Shown in pieces: positions 50,601 to 59,545 of a DNA stretch of 64,000 nt. The notes below the pieces were generated by a model that saw only the letters and a program-made list of their open reading frames with translations, ran no database searches and was not told where the DNA came from. This stretch comes from Hymenobacter sp. DG01 (GTDB taxonomy: Bacteria; Bacteroidota; Bacteroidia; Cytophagales; Hymenobacteraceae). Both the position numbers and the translations under genes were made by a program. Each line of letters begins with the position of its first letter. Positions within the stretch are counted from its first letter, which is position 1. The DNA lies in NCBI RefSeq assembly GCF_006352025.1, contig NZ_CP040937.1, forward strand, positions 186,001 through 250,000, given 5' to 3'.

Positions 50601-50957
50601 TTAAGGTTTGGCTAGACTTAGGTTGCCTGAATAGGCGTATGGCGTAAGTAGCGGTCCTGGAGGCAGCAGCTGTGCGCGGCAGTTATCGCTTTCAATTTTT
50701 TCCTGAATGGAAACCCGGTAGTGGTAGCGACGGAACATGCGCTGAAACATACGCAGGCGGGCAACGGTGAAGGCCGTTCGGCTCATGCCGTCGGAACCCT
50801 TTGGGCCCTTCAGTAGAGCACGTACAACCGCCTGAGGCAGCTGAACATGCCGGCTAATGGCGGATACATTCCAGGGGCGCAATGGATCATCGGTGCGGTC
50901 AAACCACTGCTGCAGGTGCTCCCATCCTTCGGGCTGCTCGTAAATTGCGGTGTTCAT
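50601..50957 (-). CDS. Small putative DNA-binding protein, 118 aa
   Basis: The ATG at 50957 is preferred; the frame open to 51095 reads through two direct repeats that look regulatory. DPLRPWNVSAISRHVQLPQA and VVRALLKGPKGSDGMSR resemble a helix-turn-helix, followed by FTVARLRMFQRMFRRYHYRV. No signal or membrane segment. Possibly a plasmid regulator that binds the 17-bp repeats in its own leader. Family not recognised. Confidence 0.5.
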   Translation of the reverse strand: MNTAIYEQPEGWEHLQQWFDRTDDPLRPWNVSAISRHVQLPQAVVRALLKGPKGSDGMSRTAFTVARLRMFQRMFRRYHYRVSIQEKIESDNCRAQLLPPGPLLTPYAYSGNLSLAKP

Positions 50958-51018
50958 GGGCTGGAGAAGGCCTGTGGCCAGTCCGGTTAAGTGAAAGATA
51001 GATTTCTCCTTGCCACTA

Positions 51019-51074
51019 AACTTAATTGCGTGACAAGGTACATGAATTGTGCCAATCAACTTAATAGCGTGACA
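51019..51074. repeat. Two 17-bp direct repeats
   Basis: AACTTAATTGCGTGACA (51019-51035) and AACTTAATAGCGTGACA (51058-51074) differ at one base and are spaced 39 bp. They lie upstream of the gene at 50601-50957 and after the stop of topA. Candidate operator pair or remnants of an iteron array. Confidence 0.55.
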
Positions 51075-51105
51075 TAATTCTATTGCAATTAACATTATTT
51101 GAACT

Positions 51106-53481
51106 CTACTTCGTCTTTTTTGTAGCAGTACCTGAATCCTTCTTAGCTAAGTAGCTCTTGAACTGCTTAATATGCGCCTGCGCCGCCGCACGGTCCCAAC
51201 CCTTCGCTTCGGCTTCTGTTACTTTTCCCAGAGGAGCGGAATCTTTCCCGTTGGTTACATACAGCTTCTGGTTTTTGCTGAGTCGCACGCTCCATTTGGC
51301 ATCTATCTGATGCACTACCTGGGCCTGCTCGTGCTCCAGAGCCACCCGAATAATTTCCTCCGCCTGCTGGGCAGTTATCGAGTCGAGCGCAGGTTGGGGC
51401 TGCCCTTCCTCCGCTACTTGAAAATAGCGCTCATTCCATAGCAGATAAACCAGCTCCTTGCGGCTGATGCCGGCCTCAATCGGCTTTTTCTCCCAAACGC
51501 CCACCTTGCGCTTTTCCCGTGAGCGGCCGGCCAGGATGGCGGCAACGGCCTGCTCAACCGTAAGGGTCAGCGGGTCAGCCCCGCCCAGGTCGTAAAACTT
51601 CTCATCATAGCGCACCCAGCTGCCTTTCTCCCCTGCTCCGCTGGTGATGGGCTTTTCTTGCCACAGGCCTACCTGGTGGGCACGGCGGGGCGGGGGCAAG
51701 TCTATTTCTGCCGTGTTTCGTAGCTCCGTCAGGCGCCCATCGAAAGCCGGCACCACGTCGGCAAACCGGCGCTTACCATCTGCTACCTCATCAAATTCCG
51801 CCTCACATTGGGCCGTGAAATCCAGGTTGACAATCGGGGTGAAATAGCGAAGCAGAAAATCCGTCACTCCAATACCTCTTTCCGTGGGCAGAAGCTTGTT
51901 CTTATCACCCCCTATCGTTTCACTGCGGCTTTGCTCCCGTAGCTGGCCATCCTCCCACAATAGGGTCTTAGTGCTGACCTTCTTCCCTACTACCGATCCA
52001 CTGGCCACGTATTCGCGGGCATTGATGGTGCGCAGGGTGCTGGCATAGGTGCTCGGCCGGCCAATCTGCAGGCGCTCCAGCTCGGCCACCAATGTTGCTT
52101 CATCAAAGCGCCGGGGCGGCTTCTGGCTGCGGCCCGCGGCCTGGACCCGCCGAAGCTGAACCCGCTCCCCTTCCACAACCGGATGCTGCAGGGCAGCGCC
52201 TTCAGCGCCTTCAGCCAAGGCAGTATCTTCATCTACTTCCTCCGCTGCTTCCTGGTAGGCCTTGCGGTAGCCGTCAAATCGCAATACCCGGGCCTTGCTC
52301 TGAAAGGTCAGCCCCTCTGGGCCGGGTACGGCCGCTGCCAGCAGAATAGTTGTCTGATCATAGAGGGCATCACTCATCTGGGAGGCCAGCGAACGGGCAT
52401 AAATGAGCTGGTACAGCTGCTGCTGCTCCCGGGTGTCGCCGGCGCTGGTTTGGTCCCAGTGGGTCGGCCGGATGGCTTCATGGGCACCCTGGCTCCCTGC
52501 TTTCTCCCGGAAGGTGCGCCCGCCCCCTCCCACTGCATATTTTGCCCCGTACTGCTGCTCAATCTGGGCGGCGGCCTCCTGGCGGGCTTCGTCGCTCAGA
52601 TTCACGCTGTCCGTCCGGATATAGGTTATGTGCCCGGCCTCAAAGAGCTTCTGCGCTAAGTCCGATACCTGCTGCACGGTTAGCCGCAACTTCTTTACCC
52701 CGTCCTGCTGCAGGCTGCTGGTGGAATAAGGGGCCGGGGGACTGGTTGATACCGGCTGCTGCTCAACGCTCATTACGCCAAAATCGCGGGCCTTGCTGAT
52801 GCGAAGCAACAGCTCACGGGCCTCCTCCTCGGTTTGCGGTGCCTCTCCCACCCACCGTGCCGGCAATAGCTCGGCGGCTTCGGTGCGGAAAGCGGCGCTA
52901 ACTGGGAAAGTACGTTTGCCGGAAAAGGCCTGAATGGTTCGCTCCCGTTCCACGACGAGGCGCGTTGCCACGCTCTGCACCCGGCCGGCCGAATAGCCCT
53001 TGCTTTGAAAGTGGCGGGTCAGCAAGGGGGAAATTTCCCAGCCTACCAAGCGGTCAACTGCGCGGCGGCATTCCTGTGCGGCTACCAAAGCCACATCGAG
53101 CTTTCGGGGCTGAGCAACGGCGGCAAGAATGGCCGGGCCGGTTATTTCCTGAAAGGTGACGCGCTTGGTCGTTTTCACATCCAGACCCAGCACCTGACAA
53201 AGATGGTAGCTGATGGCCTCGCCTTCGCGGTCCGGGTCCGTGGCCAGGTACACGTTCTGCGCTCCCACCTGCCGCACCTTAGCCTTCAGATTAGATACGG
53301 TGTCCTCCTTATCCGCATTTACCAGGTACTGCATGCGGTAATTGTTACTGCGGTCAATGCCCAGATCCTTCAGGGGCAGATCCCGAATGTGGCCCACGCT
53401 GGCCGCTACGTGCCAGCCTTCCGGCAACAGGGCACTTATCTTCTTGATTTTATTCGGGCTTTCAACGATCAGTAGGTTCAT
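51106..53481 (-). CDS. topA: Type IA DNA topoisomerase
   Basis: From the ATG at 53481 it has 791 residues. The Toprim motif glutamate E7 (LLIVESPNKIKKI) and acidic D82-D84 (LATDPDREGEA) and the active-site Y287 (GHITYIRTDSVNL) are present. The C-terminus has repeated TopA-type modules (GLWQEKPITSGAGEKGSWVR; VGVWEKKPIEAGISRKELVY) and no CxxC zinc fingers. Plasmid-borne type IA topoisomerases of Bacteroidetes are often found with transfer genes. Its leader contains CCCAACTGCCCC as in two other genes of this backbone. A terminator at 53513-53553 separates it from the small gene upstream. Confidence 0.93.
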   Translation of the reverse strand: MNLLIVESPNKIKKISALLPEGWHVAASVGHIRDLPLKDLGIDRSNNYRMQYLVNADKEDTVSNLKAKVRQVGAQNVYLATDPDREGEAISYHLCQVLGLDVKTTKRVTFQEITGPAILAAVAQPRKLDVALVAAQECRRAVDRLVGWEISPLLTRHFQSKGYSAGRVQSVATRLVVERERTIQAFSGKRTFPVSAAFRTEAAELLPARWVGEAPQTEEEARELLLRISKARDFGVMSVEQQPVSTSPPAPYSTSSLQQDGVKKLRLTVQQVSDLAQKLFEAGHITYIRTDSVNLSDEARQEAAAQIEQQYGAKYAVGGGGRTFREKAGSQGAHEAIRPTHWDQTSAGDTREQQQLYQLIYARSLASQMSDALYDQTTILLAAAVPGPEGLTFQSKARVLRFDGYRKAYQEAAEEVDEDTALAEGAEGAALQHPVVEGERVQLRRVQAAGRSQKPPRRFDEATLVAELERLQIGRPSTYASTLRTINAREYVASGSVVGKKVSTKTLLWEDGQLREQSRSETIGGDKNKLLPTERGIGVTDFLLRYFTPIVNLDFTAQCEAEFDEVADGKRRFADVVPAFDGRLTELRNTAEIDLPPPRRAHQVGLWQEKPITSGAGEKGSWVRYDEKFYDLGGADPLTLTVEQAVAAILAGRSREKRKVGVWEKKPIEAGISRKELVYLLWNERYFQVAEEGQPQPALDSITAQQAEEIIRVALEHEQAQVVHQIDAKWSVRLSKNQKLYVTNGKDSAPLGKVTEAEAKGWDRAAAQAHIKQFKSYLAKKDSGTATKKTK

Positions 53482-53512
53482 GCTCAGTTTTGTTGAAAGG
53501 GGCAGTTGGGCG

Positions 53513-53553
53513 AAAAAAAGGCCACTGGATGCCATGGGCTCTCCAGCGGCCTT
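53513..53553 (-). terminator. Rho-independent terminator
   Basis: On the minus strand AAGGCCGCTGGA pairs with TCCAGTGGCCTT (one mismatch) and is followed by seven T residues. It ends the gene at 53588-53833; the topA leader begins immediately after. Confidence 0.85.
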
Positions 53554-53587
53554 CTACATCACCGGGCTGCGGTTAGCCTGCCCCTGG

Positions 53588-53833
53588 TTAGGATTTTTCC
53601 AGCCAGTTACACAGCATCAGGCCCAGGAAGGCCAGCGCGGTGCAACCGAGTCGGAATTCAATTTCCTTCCACCACAGCGCCACCCGTTCCTGCCGGGTGA
53701 AAGGATCGAATGGCAGCTCCCGCCGCCGTTCCATCAGCTTTCGTCCGTAGTGAAACAAGTAGTATCCAGCAGTGGGAATTCCTCCCAGCAGCAGCCCCCA
53801 GCCCAGTAGTACAAGCAGTTCGTAAGTATTCAT
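53588..53833 (-). CDS. Small membrane protein, 81 aa
   Basis: It has two hydrophobic segments, LLVLLGWGLLLGGIPTAGYY and LGCTALAFLGLMLCNWL, separated by a charged stretch (GRKLMERRRELPFDPFTRQE). It is 68 bases downstream of the 1691-residue protein and may be read with it. Function unknown. Small membrane proteins of this layout are frequent near transfer genes. Confidence 0.5.
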   Translation of the reverse strand: MNTYELLVLLGWGLLLGGIPTAGYYLFHYGRKLMERRRELPFDPFTRQERVALWWKEIEFRLGCTALAFLGLMLCNWLEKS

Positions 53834-53901
53834 AAGTCAAAGAGTGTTAGTGAAAAACTGAGTATGAACGCTTGGTGTACGGGTAGGCGACTGGCGAAGG
53901 T

Positions 53902-56900
53902 TTAGCTTCGTTCCCGCTCCATTGAGGCACTGGAACCGGCTGTCTCCCGGGCTACCTCCCGTGCTCCCTGCAGCCGGGCCCCACGGTCCTCGCCGTTCTC
54001 CTTCACCTGGATTCCGCTGCTATTGGCGGCGCGGTCCAAGGTGTCGTTGATGTGCTGGATATTTGGGGTTTTCGTGTGGTAGCTCACCGGCATTTCGACG
54101 TGGTTGCCGACAACCTTGGCCTCGCCAACGACTGCGCCTCCTTTGCTCAGCTCCCCACCAATATTCTCAGCGCGGGCCTTGCCTTTTTCCGGCGTGTCGT
54201 CAATGGAAATGATAGCCTGGTTGAACTTACCCTCGCGGGGCTCCAGCTCCGGGCCGGGCTTCTGGGGTCTCTGCTCCTTGACTTCAATGCCTTCATTCTT
54301 GGCGGCGCTGTCCAGGACCTTGTTCACTTTTTCCAGATTATCCTGCTGGGTGTTGTAGGAATAGCGAATGGCCCCGCCTGGGATGCCATCGTTACGCTCA
54401 CCCCCGGCGCCAACCTGCGCTCCGGACTTCTGCAGCGCCTCCCGCAGATTGGCCGTGCGGCTGCGCTCCTCGTCACTTTCGCGCACGAGCACCACGCCTT
54501 GCTGCCACTGGCCCGGCCCCTGAGGTGGCCCCTGCGTGAAGCCTACGGCGGGCGCTACGGTAGTGCCACTGATGGCAGGCACTTCCCCGCTATACAGGCG
54601 CTGCCGCTCCCGCTGCTGCGCTAGGGGCTCCTCCAGACTAACGCCCGGCTGACGGCCGGCTGCCTCCAGTGTTTGGGCAAGAACGACGCTCTGCGGCCCT
54701 ACTGGATAGGAGGCGGTAAAGGTGTTCCGGCTAAGGTCCTCCCCTACTGCCTTCTTCTGCACGTCGCCTACAATTGCGCCTTGCTTTTGTAGTTCTTCGC
54801 GCAGCTGCTGGGCGCGCTGCTGCATGCCTTCCTCGACCACACTCACGCCCACCGTGCGAAACGGCTGCTCACTAACGTTGGTCGTCGTCGTGGCCACTGC
54901 TGCCTGCTGGACTGGCGTGGCCTCTACGGACCGTTCCGGGGTCCGCACGGGTGCAGGCTCCACCGCCCTTTCAGGAGTGCGCTCAGCGGCCTGAGCGGGC
55001 GCGGCCGCTACTTCCGGGCCTCGTACCTCCCGGGCCGCCTGATGGGTTTCAATTACCTCCAGCACCTTATCCTGTCTCACGGCGGCTGGGTGGAAGCTTA
55101 CTACCATTTCCCGGCCGCCCGTCCCATCCGGTAACGTGCCGCCTACCTGGGCACCGACGTTAATCAGCTTCGGTACGACCGGGGCCAACTCATCATCGCG
55201 CCGTTCCCGCAACACTTGCGTTTTCCAGCCTTCCGCGGGGTAGTAGTCCTTGGACTGCTGCTGCTGATTGCCGGCTGCTGCCATCTGCTGACCGCCAAAC
55301 GCGGGCTCGCGGGCCGGGTCGTTGGAGCGGCCTGCGTCGGGGCCAAAGTTCAGCCCTACGCCTGGTTCCCGCTGGCGGCGGTCCAGCTCCATGCTACGCT
55401 CGATACCCTGGCCCATTCTCTCTTTATAAAGCACGCTGTCCGACTGCTGGGCGGCTTTCAGCTGCTCCTGGATCTGGGGTAATTCGGGCTGGTCAATGCG
55501 GTAGCCCACCATTACCCGTAACTGGTCGCGCCCGGCCAAGTCCCGATGAGGCTCAATAGCGGTAACGGAAGCCCCTGCCTGCTCAAACTCGCGGCGCATC
55601 AGGCGGAGCTTATCTTCATTCTGGCCATTAGCGGCCATGTTCACTTCAGCATACCGGTAGGGGTGCTCCGTTGCCGGGGTACGCTGTTGCTCCGTAGCCT
55701 GATCAAAGGCGGGGGCTTTTTGCTGTCCTCCTGCCGGCTGCATCTGCTCACGGGCGGCAGCAGCCAGAATGGCGTTTCCAAGCATCCGGTCCTCCTGTTC
55801 GCGTGCCCGCTGAGCCTCCGGCGTATTGTTTTGCCGTTCCCGCTCGGCCTGCTGGCGCTGCTGCTCCTGCTCGGCCTGGATACGGCGGGCCTCCGCCTGC
55901 CGGGCTTCCTCCTGGGCCTGCAGCCGCAGCTGCCGTTCCCGTTCCGTGGCCGCCAGTTGCTCTCGCGCCTGCTGCTGCCGGGCTTCTTCCACTACCTCTA
56001 CCCCTGGGCTGCGCTTCAGCGCATCGAGCACTGATGCGACTCCCACCGGGTTCTGTTCAATCTGATAGGCAATGCGAACCTCCTCCCGGACAAAGCCGCT
56101 TGGCGCTTCTGCACGCCGGCTGTCCTGAATCAACACGCCGTTAGCCCGTAAATCGTCGAGGATCTGAGGCGTGCGCGTAGCTGCGTCCTGGGCCTCAGTC
56201 AGGCGAACCAGACCCGCTGCCCACCCGCCAACTTCTCCCACGGCTACCCGGCGCTCAATATCAAACCGGTTGCCGCCATTTTCACTCATCTGGCGCGTGG
56301 CTTCGCTGATGGCTCCCAACCGGGGGTCTTTCAGGTTGAAGCTCACCAACTGCGTCTGCTCATTCTGCGCCTGGCCAGCAAGGGGAACGACCATGGCACC
56401 TGTTTTCTTCAGGGCCTCGGTTTGCTCCTTCAGCTCTGCACTCGCGGGCGGGGCTGTGCTGGTAACAGCATACGTTACCCACTCCGGACTGCTGGCCGGA
56501 TAGGCACTGCGCAAGGAATTTACTTCTCGCCCGGATGCCTGCTGCTCCCGGTTAAAGGTGTCAGCTGCCACCTGCCGCACCTGCCGGGCCTGCGCGGGCT
56601 CCTCGACCATAATTCCGGGACTACGCTCCGCTGCTTTCAATACGGCTTCCACTCCGGCCACCGTGGGCCCAGGGGTTGCGTCGTACCTGAATTCAAGCCT
56701 GCGTTCCATCAGCCCCGGCACGGCCTCGCGCTGCACGATGTTACCAACGCCAGCTCCTTCGGCTTTCAAATCCTTCCACAACTGCACGGCCCGGTTTTCT
56801 CCGGTTCCCTTCTCATCCAGTACGACCAGCGCCGCCCGCTGGCCACCAATACCGCCTAGCTCCTGGACCGTTTGGAACTTCTCATGCAGGCTTTTATCTG

Positions 56901-58977
56901 CCTGCTGCACTGCCAGCACCAAGGGGCCAGGCTGTCCCTTCTCCTGCAGGGCCGGAATCTTCTCGGCCAGCGCCAGTGCACCGTTCAAATTATCCCGGTC
57001 TACGCCTCGTATTGGCAGAATATTGCGCTCTAGTACGTTCCGGCTGAGATCTGCCATGCGGGCAGCCTGCAAGGCATTACCCTGTTGATCCAGACTGATA
57101 CCTAGTTCCTTGGTAACGGCGCTAAACTGGCTTTTGCTTTCCGCTAGCTGCCGTTCCGGCAACTCCAATGGCTTTAAAGCCGGGGGATTAGTAAGCTGCC
57201 GGCGCTCCTGGGCGTGGGCTTCTGATTCGATCAGCGTCACGCCCGGCGCCCGGCTGATTATTTCCAGTTGCGTGCTGATAGCGCGACGGCTCGGCTCGGG
57301 GTCCGTAACCAGGTACTGCGCCTGAAGCTGGGTTGTCCGAACTCCGCTGGCCTCATTCACTTCCTGCTGCTGACCCGTAACGCGCAGGCCTGCCTTCTGA
57401 AGATCCTGCTCAATCTGCCCAGCTGCCCCGCCGCCTCGCTGGCGCTGGTTCTGCTCGACTATCTCCAGGGAAATCGGCCGCTCGATGGGTGATACACCCA
57501 CCTGGATCTGCGTCGGCTCCCGGCCTACTGGCTGTTGCACCACGGGGGCCACGACGGGGGCCTTATCAAATCCGGCCTGCTCCCGCGCCCGCTGCAGGCG
57601 TTGTTCCGTCAGCTGATCTGTTAAGTCCTGATTGTAGTCCTTACTGCGAGCTGCTTCCCAGGCAAAAAAGCCGGGAGGAGTGCGTTGGGCTTCGGGCATT
57701 GCCGCCTCGCGCTGGGTCTGCAGCTCCTGTACTAGCCCCCGTAGCTGGGGAAGCTGGTCATTGGTTACCGTAACGCGGGCCACGGTCTGGTCGCTGCCCA
57801 TTCGGACTACTTCCAGGGATGCGGCTTGTTCGCCCCCCTGCTTTTGCCAGCCTTCTACCTTTTCCTGCAGGCCGGCAACTGCCGTGCGCCCCTCCCGCTG
57901 GCGCTCCGTTTCAAACGTAATTTTCAGGTCGGTGTGATAGTCGCCGGCACGGGTGGCCCGCCAGGTCACGTTGCCGCGTTGCTGCTCCGGCGTTTCAGCA
58001 CCTTCCAGGGCTACATTAGGACGAGGAGCCCGAAAATCATTCAGATAATTGAGGTTGAAGCGTACCCCAGCAGCATCATTGTCATTGGCCAATACCACGT
58101 TCTGCGGCTGCTGGCGGTCAATAACCTTCTGCATCAGCTCCACCTGCCGCTGCGACATAGTGCCGCTGCTGCTCATATACATCGTGTTCGGCCCCGAGCC
58201 GCCCGGCTGCTCCATCTGGTATTTGCTCATGGCGTCGATGGGGCTTTCTCCGACTACAATACGCTCCACCGCCGTTCCTTTGCCCTGGGTTGGATGGCTG
58301 ACCCAGATTCCATCCCGCGGGCCCGGCATCTGCGATTTGAAGTTATGGTTACGCTCCTCGTAGGAGGAGTAGCCATTCTCGTTTATCAGCGGGAAAACCG
58401 TGTTTTTATGCGGTCCATTCTGGCCAGTAAACACCCTTCCCTGAAAGGCAGGCGCATTTATCGTATCGTCGCTCAGGCCCCGTTCCTTTAGGTAGCTGCG
58501 GTCCGTCAGGGCCGGCTGCACGCCTAGCGTGCGCTTCAACAGTTCCTCCCGCCGCTCCCGTGGATCATCGGGCAGGGTGGCTTCCGGCCCTCGCTCAGGC
58601 TGGCGTGTGCGCGAAGGTTCCGGCCGCTGGGATAATAACTGCCGGTCCTGTTCCGGTCCACCTTCGCCCAGGTACTGCCGCAGCTGCTGGCGTACCTGGC
58701 CCAGGTTCAGCCCGTCGCGGGTTTTCACGAAGTCTACAACGGAGCCGCTGTCTTTCGTGTCGCCGGCATTCATGAATATATCCCGGCCCTCCTTTTTGCT
58801 GACAATCAGCACCTCACCCGCTTTTTCCAGCTTGTGCCAGGAGCCGTTGCGGGCCTGGTCAGTTACATCGTAGCCGTAGCGGCTGGTCGCCAGCGGCACA
58901 ATGGGTATTTGGTCTTTGAAACGATCCAGTTCGGAATCGTCATTCGGCCGTGCACGGCCTCCGGTAGGAGTGTTCAT
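53902..58977 (-). CDS. Giant Toprim/DUF3991-type protein with tandem repeats, 1691 aa
   Basis: The N-terminal 330 residues look like a DUF3991 plus Toprim module: IPIVPLATSRYGYDVTDQAR, then IVVGESPIDAMSKYQ (Toprim glutamate) and VVLANDNDAAGVRFNLN (Toprim aspartates), similar to primase-like proteins of conjugative elements. The rest (about 340-1660) contains nine or ten related units of about 90 residues with the pattern beta-helix-beta-beta-helix; good examples are VSVVEEGMQQRAQQLREELQ, VLVRESDEERSRTANLREAL and ISIDDTPEKGKARAENIGGE. A long charged coiled-coil (about 985-1030) divides them. The repeats may be a nucleic-acid-binding ferredoxin-like fold. It is transcribed away from the tra operon. 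Confidence 0.75.
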   Translation of the reverse strand: MNTPTGGRARPNDDSELDRFKDQIPIVPLATSRYGYDVTDQARNGSWHKLEKAGEVLIVSKKEGRDIFMNAGDTKDSGSVVDFVKTRDGLNLGQVRQQLRQYLGEGGPEQDRQLLSQRPEPSRTRQPERGPEATLPDDPRERREELLKRTLGVQPALTDRSYLKERGLSDDTINAPAFQGRVFTGQNGPHKNTVFPLINENGYSSYEERNHNFKSQMPGPRDGIWVSHPTQGKGTAVERIVVGESPIDAMSKYQMEQPGGSGPNTMYMSSSGTMSQRQVELMQKVIDRQQPQNVVLANDNDAAGVRFNLNYLNDFRAPRPNVALEGAETPEQQRGNVTWRATRAGDYHTDLKITFETERQREGRTAVAGLQEKVEGWQKQGGEQAASLEVVRMGSDQTVARVTVTNDQLPQLRGLVQELQTQREAAMPEAQRTPPGFFAWEAARSKDYNQDLTDQLTEQRLQRAREQAGFDKAPVVAPVVQQPVGREPTQIQVGVSPIERPISLEIVEQNQRQRGGGAAGQIEQDLQKAGLRVTGQQQEVNEASGVRTTQLQAQYLVTDPEPSRRAISTQLEIISRAPGVTLIESEAHAQERRQLTNPPALKPLELPERQLAESKSQFSAVTKELGISLDQQGNALQAARMADLSRNVLERNILPIRGVDRDNLNGALALAEKIPALQEKGQPGPLVLAVQQADKSLHEKFQTVQELGGIGGQRAALVVLDEKGTGENRAVQLWKDLKAEGAGVGNIVQREAVPGLMERRLEFRYDATPGPTVAGVEAVLKAAERSPGIMVEEPAQARQVRQVAADTFNREQQASGREVNSLRSAYPASSPEWVTYAVTSTAPPASAELKEQTEALKKTGAMVVPLAGQAQNEQTQLVSFNLKDPRLGAISEATRQMSENGGNRFDIERRVAVGEVGGWAAGLVRLTEAQDAATRTPQILDDLRANGVLIQDSRRAEAPSGFVREEVRIAYQIEQNPVGVASVLDALKRSPGVEVVEEARQQQAREQLAATERERQLRLQAQEEARQAEARRIQAEQEQQRQQAERERQNNTPEAQRAREQEDRMLGNAILAAAAREQMQPAGGQQKAPAFDQATEQQRTPATEHPYRYAEVNMAANGQNEDKLRLMRREFEQAGASVTAIEPHRDLAGRDQLRVMVGYRIDQPELPQIQEQLKAAQQSDSVLYKERMGQGIERSMELDRRQREPGVGLNFGPDAGRSNDPAREPAFGGQQMAAAGNQQQQSKDYYPAEGWKTQVLRERRDDELAPVVPKLINVGAQVGGTLPDGTGGREMVVSFHPAAVRQDKVLEVIETHQAAREVRGPEVAAAPAQAAERTPERAVEPAPVRTPERSVEATPVQQAAVATTTTNVSEQPFRTVGVSVVEEGMQQRAQQLREELQKQGAIVGDVQKKAVGEDLSRNTFTASYPVGPQSVVLAQTLEAAGRQPGVSLEEPLAQQRERQRLYSGEVPAISGTTVAPAVGFTQGPPQGPGQWQQGVVLVRESDEERSRTANLREALQKSGAQVGAGGERNDGIPGGAIRYSYNTQQDNLEKVNKVLDSAAKNEGIEVKEQRPQKPGPELEPREGKFNQAIISIDDTPEKGKARAENIGGELSKGGAVVGEAKVVGNHVEMPVSYHTKTPNIQHINDTLDRAANSSGIQVKENGEDRGARLQGAREVARETAGSSASMERERS

Positions 58978-59047
58978 GGGCAGTTGGGAAAAATAGGAAA
59001 ATGGACATTAGATAGACAATACTACGCAAAGCGCAGGCCTTCACCAT

Positions 59048-59088
59048 GCAATTAGTTCTGATTGCAATGTGCGATTAGAAAAAATTGC
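59048..59088. promoter_or_regulatory. Tandem 18-bp palindromic operators upstream of tra
   Basis: GCAATTAGTTCTGATTGC (59048-59065) and GCGATTAGAAAAAATTGC (59071-59088), centres 23 bp apart. Together with 40037 and 42461 they define the pattern GCRATTANNNNNRNTYGC-like. They lie in the divergent gap between the giant Toprim gene and the tra operon. CATCTTTG (59118-59125) is a possible -7 box for tra. Confidence 0.6.
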
Positions 59089-59162
59089 ACAAAGACTTTT
59101 TTTCTAAGGTTTTTTCGCATCTTTGGCAGCGAATAGCAATCATATTTAATCGCGTTGACGCC

Positions 59163-59468
59163 GTGAACCCCATCACTTATCTAGTTCTTGCAGCGTGGCT
59201 CTCCGGAATGGGTATTCTGGTGTATGTCGTGTGGAACCGGATGCAGCGGGCCGCCCATAAACGCGAATTAGACAAGCGGTTGGCCGCTCTTACCCCCCCA
59301 CAGCCCGGTAAGAATCACGACTCCTTACCCCGCACTACCTACCGCTTAGAGCCAGCTGTACCACCCCACAAGACCAACCAGGCTGACAAGTACGCAGAGT
59401 ACCAGGCACAGCAGGCCAAGTGGAAGCAGTGGCAGCAACTGAAGAAGCAGCCTTTACCGGAGGCCTAG
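59163..59468 (+). CDS. Small membrane protein at the head of the tra operon, 101 aa
   Basis: The GTG at 59163 starts VNPITYLVLAAWLSGMGILV, one membrane segment with a short external N-terminus. Then a basic hinge (NRMQRAAHKRELDKRLAALT) and a hydrophilic C-terminus rich in lysine and glutamine. A TTG start upstream at 59085 would include the operator and is unlikely. Position directly before traE suggests a transfer role; no family recognised. Confidence 0.5.
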   Translation: MNPITYLVLAAWLSGMGILVYVVWNRMQRAAHKRELDKRLAALTPPQPGKNHDSLPRTTYRLEPAVPPHKTNQADKYAEYQAQQAKWKQWQQLKKQPLPEA

Positions 59469-59545
59469 CCTCCATCACAGTCCCCTTTTTTTTCACTTTT
59501 TCCCTTTACCCCATTTTTCACTTTTTCACCTTTTTCCCAATTACC

